Positions 1 to 7,613 of a stretch of 64,000 nt of DNA are shown here, piece by piece. This stretch comes from Aurantiochytrium sp. KH105 (Eukaryota; Sar; Bigyra; Thraustochytrida; Thraustochytriidae). The notes beneath the pieces were generated by a model that searched no databases, was not told the origin of the DNA, and saw only the letters and a program-made list of their open reading frames with translations. Location: NCBI GenBank assembly GCA_003116975.1, contig BGKB01000008.1:186001-250000 (forward strand), written 5' to 3'. The translations under genes were made by a program, and so were the position numbers. Positions within the stretch are counted from its first letter, which is position 1. Each line of letters starts with the position of its first letter.

Positions 1-842
1 TCAAAGTACGTCCACGTGTAATGAGCCACGTCAATGTCTTGACCAGCCGTCTGCTTTAGGCACCATATCTGGTTCTTGTATGTGTCACCGCATCCACCAC
101 CCTGGCCTGCGTTTCGGACTTCGAGTTTCATGCCAGCCGCTTCCCACACGGACGACCATGTGCGCTCCATTTGCTTTTCATAGCAGTCGTAAAAACAGTT
201 GTCATGACCAGCTGCGACGGAGCTGCCAATCACGCCAATCACGAAGCTCTTTTGGGTAGGGTCCACCAGGGCTTCTGCAATCTTTCTTGCCATGGCTGCC
301 GAGGATTCTTGTGCCATTTTTCGCATCTTGGCGTCGGAGGACTGCTTGCTTGCCATGTATCCATCGTACAGCATCGATTGGTGCTTTCCGTAATATTCCT
401 CGAGCATGTCCATCAGGTCCTCTGTGGCTTTGCGCATTGCTGCAAGTTGACTCTTTGACACTTTCAAGCCAGCTGGTGCTGGTGCAGGCGTAGCTTTGGA
501 GGTCGGCGGCGGCGACGACGGTGTCGGTGAGGATCCAGGAGACGACGCCGGCTTTGGCGTCGACAAAGAAGGCGGAGAAGTCGTCGCGGCACTTTTAGAG
601 CCTTGCTCTTCTTTAGGCTGAGGGATGATGCTGGCTGCGTTCTCGCCAACGAGCGCGCCAAGCAAGAAAATGACCACGAGAAGTAGCGAGCAAAGACAGA
701 TCGATTTGCATGTCCATCCACCACTTTTGATGCTATGATCCGCCTCTTCTGCACCAACGTATAGATTGGACCGTCGAGGGTTGCTCCTGGCGTCCCCGTC
801 GTTGTCTGCGAGCGGCCGCAGTTCGTCGTTGGGAGCCGACAT
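1..842 (-). CDS. Membrane-anchored SGNH-like hydrolase domain protein (3' end beyond window)
   Basis: The minus-strand reading frame is open from an ATG at 842 to the window edge (280 codons seen). It reads as a type II membrane protein: a short acidic cytosolic tail, one hydrophobic segment at about residues 47-64, a Pro/Ser/Thr-rich linker (about 84-124), a charged helical stretch (126-195), then a domain starting FVIGVIGSSVAAGHDN at residue 200. The G-S-S turn followed by RNAGQGG and a later hydrophobic strand resembles blocks I and II of SGNH/GDSL hydrolases, with Ser in the block I position. The catalytic Asp/His block lies outside the window, so activity cannot be judged. Several Cys (216, 220, 251, 261) fit a lumenal or extracellular domain. 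The TM anchor and linker suggest a Golgi or cell-surface esterase or acyltransferase acting on glycans; that role is inference. Confidence 0.7.
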   Translation of the reverse strand, partial: MSAPNDELRPLADNDGDARSNPRRSNLYVGAEEADHSIKSGGWTCKSICLCSLLLVVIFLLGALVGENAASIIPQPKEEQGSKSAATTSPPSLSTPKPASSPGSSPTPSSPPPTSKATPAPAPAGLKVSKSQLAAMRKATEDLMDMLEEYYGKHQSMLYDGYMASKQSSDAKMRKMAQESSAAMARKIAEALVDPTQKSFVIGVIGSSVAAGHDNCFYDCYEKQMERTWSSVWEAAGMKLEVRNAGQGGGCGDTYKNQIWCLKQTAGQDIDVAHYTWTYF

Positions 843-1469
843 TGCGGCGGACGTTTGAAGGGAAGGTCGTTCCTCTCCCCTTGCGCTTGTTGCAGGCGCG
901 AAGCCAGTCGCTAGCTCGCGGCTCGCACCGAGCAACCTTGCCGGTTGTCCACCCACGCCCGAACCCTGCGCCCACCTTTGATGCGCCTGCACGCAGTAAT
1001 TGAGATCTTGGTTCGTTCACCCACTCTCGACCGTCGCTCGTTCACCTCGAAAAAGCGAGGATTTTTTTTGCTTTATTTTTTTTTTTGTTGCTGTTGTTGC
1101 GACGGTTTTGGTTTTGGTTTTGCAGTCATAAACACTCTGCGCACTGCAGTAAGCACAGGCCGGGCCAGGTTCTTCTGAAAGTATTGAGAGCCGTGTTGGA
1201 TCATCGGTAGGTCTAGCGACGACTGGCAGCCAGATGAGATGATATAAAATAAAAATAAAAATAACTAAAATGAGGCTCGGACAGAGAGGGCATATACAGA
1301 ACGGGTCGGTCTATACTAACTGTAAAGACAAGGATGCTCTCTCATCAGGCATGCCCGTGGAAAGTCTCTCTTGCGCCCAAACAAAGTCACTAGGCTGAGA
1401 GGACGACAAAGGAAGCTCTTATCGGATGTGGCACACTTCCAGAAAATGCGCTGTCGCAACCTTTCGCGT
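843..1469. other. Intergenic, upstream of the SGNH-like gene
   Basis: This is the 5' flank of the minus-strand SGNH-like gene and the 3' flank of the SDR gene. It holds T-rich runs at 1062-1069 and 1076-1086, followed by GTT/GTTTTG-like repetition to about 1121, and an A-rich stretch near 1246-1270. No protein or RNA gene is supported. Confidence 0.5.
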
Positions 1470-2546
1470 TCACGACTGTGGCATGCCGCCGTTTGACGCG
1501 CCACTAGGACGCAAAAGCTTGGCCGATGCAAGCTTGGCGAAAATGGGCCGCGAGTCCAAGTTGCGGTTTAGCATTTCGCTCAGCCACTTGACACGTGGAA
1601 TGGCACGCTGAAGATGCTGCTCAGAGGTCTCGAAGAAAGCGACAGCATCACAAAACAAATCGTGCAGTGGATGACCGCATGTTTCGCGAAGCGGAGAGTT
1701 ATGGCCAATGCGACGAAGGACGCCTTCCGCAAACGCGTCAGGAGAGAGAAGAAGAGGGCGGAGCAAAGGACTTGCCCGTTCGATCGGCAGGACGGCAGAC
1801 GTCACAGTCACAGGATGGGCGCAGATCACATCAACATGATCGACAAACTCCTGCGAAATGGCTCTTGAAAATGCGCGTACGAAACTCTTGTTTCCGCTGG
1901 AAACTGCAAAACCGGGCGTGCCTCCTAGTCTGCCAGTAATAGCCCCGCACGTAATGAAAGCGGATCGACATGGTCGTCCAACGAAGCGCGGCAGGAAGGC
2001 ATGGGCCAGACCAAGCGTGCCGAGCACATTGAGATTTGCACGCTTGCGATTCTGGGCCAACGTCACGTCGGAAAAGTGCATGGCGATATCGTCTCCGCCG
2101 CCAGCCGCAACAAGGACACCAATATCGCCACCTCCAGTAGCCTGGCTAATAACACGAAGAAGCCGCTTCGCCACCTCGTCGGACTGGCCAATTTGCGCCA
2201 CGTCGCAAGCGATGAAGGCGGATTCGACGCCGAACTGGGTCCGCAGGTCTTGCGCCAGCACGCTTCCGCGGACCTCGTCGCTCGCGAGGATGAGCACGTG
2301 GAAGCCACGTTTCGCAAGGCCTCGGCAAAGAGCGGCTGCCACGCCTCTCTCTCCGGTGACCACGGCCCAGCAAGGGTTGAGGCCTGCGTAGCGTTGCAGC
2401 AGGTCCACGGGTTCACGTGCTGCCAGCTCTCTGCGGGCCCAGCGAAGCGCCGCCAAGGTCCACGCCGCCACGCGCCAGGCCCCCACGGCCAGCAACAGCC
2501 GGCCGACCCACGGTGGCAGCCCTCGTCGGCGCGCGCACTGCGCCAT
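1470..2546 (-). CDS. SDR protein related to very-long-chain 3-ketoacyl-CoA reductase (HSD17B12/KAR), active site degenerate
   Basis: A 358-residue protein. The ATG at 2546 is preferred; the frame extends upstream only through a GTG at 2582. Order: hydrophobic N-terminal anchor (about 14-36), then a Rossmann/SDR domain with CWAVVTGERG at 59-68 and a C-terminal region (about 235-340) laid out like HSD17B12. In this family the ER-anchored enzyme reduces 3-ketoacyl-CoA in very-long-chain fatty acid elongation. Here the key residues are changed: the YxxxK position reads SSGNK (Ser216, Lys220), the usual Ser before it falls in TCGA (199-202), the cofactor loop TGxxxGxG is TGERGVA, and the NNxG motif is AAGGG. 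It may be a non-catalytic paralogue or use altered chemistry. Family placement is fairly secure; loss of activity is inferred. Confidence 0.8.
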   Translation of the reverse strand: MAQCARRRGLPPWVGRLLLAVGAWRVAAWTLAALRWARRELAAREPVDLLQRYAGLNPCWAVVTGERGVAAALCRGLAKRGFHVLILASDEVRGSVLAQDLRTQFGVESAFIACDVAQIGQSDEVAKRLLRVISQATGGGDIGVLVAAGGGDDIAMHFSDVTLAQNRKRANLNVLGTLGLAHAFLPRFVGRPCRSAFITCGAITGRLGGTPGFAVSSGNKSFVRAFSRAISQEFVDHVDVICAHPVTVTSAVLPIERASPLLRPLLLSPDAFAEGVLRRIGHNSPLRETCGHPLHDLFCDAVAFFETSEQHLQRAIPRVKWLSEMLNRNLDSRPIFAKLASAKLLRPSGASNGGMPQS

Positions 2547-3182
2547 GCTCACCAAAGTGGTGGTCGAGGCCGTCACGGTCACGAACTACCTCAGGTACGA
2601 CCTCTCGCGACGAGCCCAAGCTACCTCGCCCGGACTCCCAGCTGCACGCGCGTCTGCCTGCGTCTGCCACACGGGCGCAGCTTGCTTCGTGGGCCCCACC
2701 TTTCAAGTTGTGCTTGCCCTTGTGCTTGCCTTGCTGCAGATCGCCTTCCGATAAGGGAGAGAGGGAGAGAGGGAGGGACCCAGGCTCGAGTCTGCAAGCC
2801 ACGCCACCACTGGCAAGCATGAGTCTAGGTCCCTATACCGACGGTGACAGAATCGACGATCAGTGAAGGGGCAAATCAAGTCTAGACGCGGAGACATCTT
2901 CTCGCCCTTAAGACTCTCTGTCAGAGACATCATCTAAGGGCCTCAGACAAGAACAGAGAGGAGTGACCGTTGGATGTGAGGGGCGCCAGGGCCCGGGTAC
3001 AATGGTGCACTCGCACGCCGTTAGCCAGCCTAGCTAACAACAGTTAAGTCGCATGTCTGACAATGTTCAAAAAAGAAATAAGGCGGCATTCTCTGCACCA
3101 GTGAGACGAGCGGCTCGGCCGAGAAGACCTTGGCAAAGGACAGAGACAGACACCTTCTTCGACAAGTGGGCCAACGAGGAAG
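2547..3182. promoter_or_regulatory. Divergent intergenic region, SDR/sulfatase
   Basis: A 636 bp spacer between two start codons facing away from each other, so it probably carries both promoters. A GAGA-rich stretch lies at about 2755-2776. No further gene is supported. Confidence 0.4.
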
Positions 3183-5165
3183 ATGAGCTACTTGACTCGG
3201 ACAGAGCCAAGACTGTTTGGCCACCATTTCCAAGGGTTAAAGGGTAGCGTGATCTGGTGTGAGTTAGAAGGGAGAAAGCGTGCACGCCGCGGCGCCATTT
3301 TTTGGTCAAAGTTCTCTCTTTCGTTGCACTCAACTCGCTGGCTACTCTACCTGGTGGTAATCGCGGCCATTTTCACATTGGATGTTTCCGCTGCATCGAC
3401 CAAGGAGTTCTCATGCTTTAATTGGTCAACGCGGAAAGAGTGCAATCAACATAAGCCCAATTGCAAATGGCAACGCCCAATATCTGGTGGCTCCCGGGAA
3501 TGCCTCGCTCAGCCTGAGCCCGTTTGCACGTCCCTGAAGAGACGGAAAAAATGCGCAAAGTGGCCGCACTGCAGCTGGTCTTCATCCGGAGCCCAGAGCA
3601 CCTGCGTGGCAGTGTCTTCTTCAACAAACAAGACTTCCTCGTCTGACGTCCTGACCCGCAGTCTTGAGACGCCAAATATTCTGTTGATTCTGGTTGACGA
3701 TTGGCGCGACGTTCGCGCTTCAGGATTGACTCCCAACATTGATCAGTTGCGCGAGTCTGCAACGAGCTTTTCGAATGCCTTTGCGCAATTCCCGCAATGT
3801 GGTCCAAGTCGAACTTCGCTTCTCACAGGACAGTACCCTTTCACCAGTGGAAATTTTGGCGCAGATCTGTTCAACCCCAGCTTTCGAAATGAGACTCATT
3901 TACATCAGTTTTTGCGCCACCAAGGCTACTTGACGGCGGTGGCAGGGAAGGTCTTTCATGCCCGGTCTTCATTCTACCCAAGCTCGTGGTTTGACCGAAC
4001 GGATGCCGACGACAATCCAAAGCTCGACACGCAGTGGCCGTTCAATGTTTGCAAGAATAAAGTCAAGACGTGCTCTTGTATAGAGGGCGACGATTTTACG
4101 GAGTCCTCATGTCGCGATTTCCTTACAGCACAGGCTGCGACACGGTGGATGATAGAATGGGAAACGGAGAGTCGACCTTGGTTCATATCCGTGGGCCTGA
4201 TACGGCCACATGCAGACTATCGAGTGCCTGACCGTATCGATGAAGGGATCAAGTTGGATTGGACCCGCCAAGTCAAGACGGGCATGCCAGCGATTGCGCA
4301 GACCTCGTGGGGTGACACCCCTTTTATGAACTCTGCGTGGCACACCCGAAAAGCAATCAACTCGTACGCTGCCGCTGTGCACTACGCAGACGACCTCATT
4401 GGTACCATGCTCTCGACGCTTGAGAGCTCTGGGCAACTCGAGGACACGGCAATTATCCTTACATCGGATCACGGGATGCACCTTTCCGACGACTTTGACC
4501 ATTTCGGAAAGTGGACGTTGCAGGATGCAAGTCTTCGGGTACCTTTTATATTCAAGCCACCCCGCGAACTGAATAGAGAGGCAGGCGTGGAGCGCGACGA
4601 CCTCATCGAGCTCGTCGACATCTTTCCTACCATAGCCGACCTCGCTGGTTTTTCCGTGAGCGACGTTCGTCTTGATGGCACCTCAGTCCTTGCCCGGATG
4701 CAAGGCGCCGCGGACGATTCAGTGGACAGTTTCGCGGTGAGCGTTCTGACAATTTGCGACGGAGGCAGAAGCGCCGCAAGACACCTTCCTTGTACAACTA
4801 AACTACGAGGGGGAACAGATGTGGACGCCGTTGCGTACTCTATTCGCACCAAGCGTGAGCGCCGAACAGAGTATCGGAAGTTGGTCATTTCGAGCGAGAA
4901 TTGCAAACAGAAAAAGACGATCGAAGCTTGTACTTCGAGTCCGGGCTGCATGTGGTCGTGGTGGTACATTTACAAGGACGCAGCCCAGAATCACGATTAC
5001 TTTTGTATTGCGAATCCGGGTCTGTCTTCAAACATCGACTGGTCAGCAGAGGGCTTATTGGGTGTTGAGCTCTACGATGTTCTGTATGATCCAATGCTCA
5101 ATCTTGCGAACGAGACTTTCTCCGAAAATTACTTTCGATCGCTTTTGGAGTCAGTTGGCATTTGA
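3183..5165 (+). CDS. Iduronate-2-sulfatase-like sulfatase with Cys-rich repeats
   Basis: A 660-residue sulfatase with a hydrophobic segment at about 52-70 (signal anchor), so a lumenal or extracellular catalytic domain. TPNILLILVDD (163-173) gives the metal-binding Asp pair. CGPSR at 206-210 is the C-x-P-S-R signature whose Cys is converted to formylglycine. SDHGMHLSDD followed by FGKW resembles the metal/sulfate-binding segment of IDS-type sulfatases. The family hydrolyses sulfate esters; the substrate is probably a sulfated polysaccharide, but the bond is unknown. Before the catalytic domain there are two copies of C-x8-C-x5/6-C-x-W (starting at Cys78 and Cys115) and a third lies near the C terminus from Cys574; these are not part of the sulfatase fold. 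An AATAAA lies at about 5249. It is convergent with the next gene. Confidence 0.92.
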   Translation: MSYLTRTEPRLFGHHFQGLKGSVIWCELEGRKRARRGAIFWSKFSLSLHSTRWLLYLVVIAAIFTLDVSAASTKEFSCFNWSTRKECNQHKPNCKWQRPISGGSRECLAQPEPVCTSLKRRKKCAKWPHCSWSSSGAQSTCVAVSSSTNKTSSSDVLTRSLETPNILLILVDDWRDVRASGLTPNIDQLRESATSFSNAFAQFPQCGPSRTSLLTGQYPFTSGNFGADLFNPSFRNETHLHQFLRHQGYLTAVAGKVFHARSSFYPSSWFDRTDADDNPKLDTQWPFNVCKNKVKTCSCIEGDDFTESSCRDFLTAQAATRWMIEWETESRPWFISVGLIRPHADYRVPDRIDEGIKLDWTRQVKTGMPAIAQTSWGDTPFMNSAWHTRKAINSYAAAVHYADDLIGTMLSTLESSGQLEDTAIILTSDHGMHLSDDFDHFGKWTLQDASLRVPFIFKPPRELNREAGVERDDLIELVDIFPTIADLAGFSVSDVRLDGTSVLARMQGAADDSVDSFAVSVLTICDGGRSAARHLPCTTKLRGGTDVDAVAYSIRTKRERRTEYRKLVISSENCKQKKTIEACTSSPGCMWSWWYIYKDAAQNHDYFCIANPGLSSNIDWSAEGLLGVELYDVLYDPMLNLANETFSENYFRSLLESVGI

Positions 5166-5461
5166 TAAAGGAACCCATCATTTTTCTTTTGTATACTTTT
5201 CAGTTTTCCTCTTACTCTCTCCTTTCCCAAGCCAGGCTTTGTATTCAAAATAAAGGAATAAGCAGAAATTTCAAATGCAATCGTACTGGAAATGCAAACA
5301 TAAACACAAACACAAACGGAAAAGAACCGATAGATTCGGCCCACGCCTGAGGCTACGTAAGGTCCGGCTCTTGGCAAGGCAATGATCTTAGTGCAAGCTT
5401 GAAATTGTGTCCTAAGTAGGTACATAATTTGTCTCTTTGTTTGTTTTTCGAAGACCACATT
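5166..5461. other. Convergent 3' intergenic region
   Basis: A spacer of 296 bp between two stop codons facing each other. It is AT-richer than the flanks and holds an AATAAA-type signal at about 5249 and an ACAAAC/ATAAAC repeat at about 5297-5318. No gene. Confidence 0.4.
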
Positions 5462-6745
5462 TCAAAGTGGCCAGACTTCGCCAAACCTTGAGACCAGAGG
5501 GACTGGCATTTCATAAAGCCCGATGGGGCACTTGGGACTCGACTGCGCTCTCGCGGCGTGCTCGTCCATATATCGCTTGTCCAACTCTCGAAAGGAGGAA
5601 GGGATGAGCGCCTCGTCCGACATTTTCACGTTTTTCAAATGGTACATGTCAATCACACGCACGGCGAAGTTCCATTTCAGAAAAGTTGCACGGCGGTGAA
5701 GGTCATGCTCATCGCGCTCAAGGAAAAAGTTTATTTCATCGTAAAAGCCCAAGTCTTGCATCGCCTTGGCTCGCACGGCATAAGGCCCACGATTGACAGA
5801 CTGCATGACATTAATTTTATGGTCCCATTGCGCCAAAAACTCAGGCTCAGCGGGGATATCCATGCCTTTGCAGTGGCCATAAAGCGTGCTGAAAGACGGA
5901 AGCGCCCTGCCTACCGTGAGCTCGTGGCCGCAGCGACCACTCACGGCGAAGAGCACATCATATATGCGCATGGGTTTCAACATTCGTTCGAGCCAACCGT
6001 CCGAGAGAAAGAGCGTGTCCGCCTGCACTTCGACATAAAACCCGCTGGGGCTTGATATGGACATGGCAAGATTATCCGCAGCAGTCTCCCAGATGGACGT
6101 GGGCTGGAGTATGACACGGCCGCGCACAAGGCCATTTCTTTTGCACTCCTCGCTGAGAATGGTTCGCTTGTACACCTCGTAGGAGTGGTCCCAAGAGCCA
6201 TCCAAGACAAAGACAACCTCCCACTCGCCTTGTGTATGTGCACATAACGAAGGCATGGTCTGCTCGAGAGTAGGCCCATCCTGGTGCGAGGGTGAGACAA
6301 TGGTCACCTCTGGATGTGGAATTTCGGGCTGGAGGATGACATCGAGGACAACGACGGCCTCGGCGCGGCTTGGGAGGTCGCCCGGGTTACAGTATCGCGG
6401 GTGCAATCGATGCGGGGGCAAGCCGACTGTCGTCGCTTGGCATCGATCAAATCCCTCGATGCCGACGACTTTCCGATCGCCTTTGAGAAGCCAAGCTTTC
6501 CAAGACTCCACCTCGTCTGCACATGGGCGACCCGCGGCATGAGCACCGCGATCACTCGCTGTCACTGCCGCTGTTGGCTCTGCTTTGAATGTACGATGAC
6601 GAAGTGAAAAGTCGCTCGGGAAGGCTAGGTCCTGGTTCGGGCCCTTGTTCCACGTGAAAAGCCATCTTCCGCCGATGTACCATAGACACGAGAGGACGAG
6701 ACCGAGAGGCAGCGCCAGGTAAAGCACCCTGGTCGCCAGCTTCAT
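5462..6745 (-). CDS. Type II membrane GT-A/GT2-like glycosyltransferase
   Basis: A 427-residue protein starting at the ATG at 6745. The frame continues upstream only into a GGCA repeat and a TTG at 6811, so the longer form is unlikely. A short cytosolic tail and one TM (about 5-26) are followed by a stem and a GT-A-like domain from about residue 146: EVTIVSPSHQDG then EVVFVLDGSWD (typical beta1/beta2 of family-2-like transferases), FYVEVQADTLF (239-246, D-x-D-like region) and NFFLERDEHDLHRR near the acceptor end. It would transfer a sugar from a nucleotide donor in the Golgi; donor and acceptor cannot be read from the sequence. It lies next to the sulfatase, consistent with a glycan role. Confidence 0.8.
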   Translation of the reverse strand: MKLATRVLYLALPLGLVLSCLWYIGGRWLFTWNKGPNQDLAFPSDFSLRHRTFKAEPTAAVTASDRGAHAAGRPCADEVESWKAWLLKGDRKVVGIEGFDRCQATTVGLPPHRLHPRYCNPGDLPSRAEAVVVLDVILQPEIPHPEVTIVSPSHQDGPTLEQTMPSLCAHTQGEWEVVFVLDGSWDHSYEVYKRTILSEECKRNGLVRGRVILQPTSIWETAADNLAMSISSPSGFYVEVQADTLFLSDGWLERMLKPMRIYDVLFAVSGRCGHELTVGRALPSFSTLYGHCKGMDIPAEPEFLAQWDHKINVMQSVNRGPYAVRAKAMQDLGFYDEINFFLERDEHDLHRRATFLKWNFAVRVIDMYHLKNVKMSDEALIPSSFRELDKRYMDEHAARAQSSPKCPIGLYEMPVPLVSRFGEVWPL

Positions 6746-6764
6746 GGACCGTATGGCCCTAAGC

Positions 6765-6811
6765 CAGGCAGGCAGGCAGGCAGGCACGCAGGCACGCAGG
6801 TAGGCAGGCAA
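6765..6811. repeat. GGCA tetranucleotide microsatellite
   Basis: Repeats of CAGG/GGCA with single-base variants, just upstream of the glycosyltransferase ATG at 6745. Translated in frame it gives a spurious Ala/Cys/Pro N-terminal extension. Confidence 0.85.
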
Positions 6812-7613
6812 GCTGACAGCGTTGGCAACGATTTTGTCTGCTTTCTCCTTGAGTGCTTCTTCACACCCGGCCGCGGCCTACAGTATGGCCTATACTAGTA
6901 TACTTTATACCAGGATACCTAGTACGTTCCCTGGCGTGTCAGCTGGGTCTGTCGCAGTACTGCGCCAGCGACCGCTACTGCCAGTGGGCGGCGAGGTTGA
7001 TCCTGTGCGTGGACAAGGAGCTTTCGGTGAAAGTTGAGGATCGGGTTCGCTCCGAGCCTGCCAGCAGCTCTTGAATGCTCGTAAGCCAGCATTCACCGAA
7101 CCTTTGGGAGGCGTCTACGGCGACGCAACGCCCGCCAAAGCAAATTGTATACAGAGCTTGTGCACTGCATGATCTTTGAAGCAAACCATAAAATCTTCGA
7201 GTTGTAGATGGTAGGCCTAGTCGAGACATGCAGCTCTGTGAACGCGCGTTTCGCCAACAAGGCAGCTGCAGCTGCTACAGCTTGCACTCATTTCGACAGC
7301 CAACTTGCCGCATACTAACATGTTGCTGGGCTCACCCACGCTGGCTTGTGCTGCCATGGCTGGATGGAAGGGGTGTGTGCAGTCACTACCAGGGGTACCA
7401 AGTCGTGCAATGATGGCGCGCGTGCCGCTCGTGGCCGGCCGCCAGCAAAGCGAGAAGACGCCAAGGAGGAGAGGAGAGGAAAGGAGAGAAGAAGCGCGGG
7501 GCGGCGACGCGAGCTCGAGCGTGAGGCAAACGCAGGGCTTGTTGAAGAGCGAGGAGGAAAGTAGCGCAGGGCGAAGCAAGAGCCGACCGAAATAAGTAAG
7601 CAAGCAAGCAAGA
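6812..7613. promoter_or_regulatory. Divergent intergenic region, GT/ARM-TIR
   Basis: A spacer between two divergent genes. It contains an AT-rich segment with repeated CTATACTAG/TATACTTTATACC elements (6891-6925) and a purine-rich stretch (7455-7500) ending in AAGCAAGC repeats directly before the ATG at 7614. ORFs here on both strands look compositional. Confidence 0.4.
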
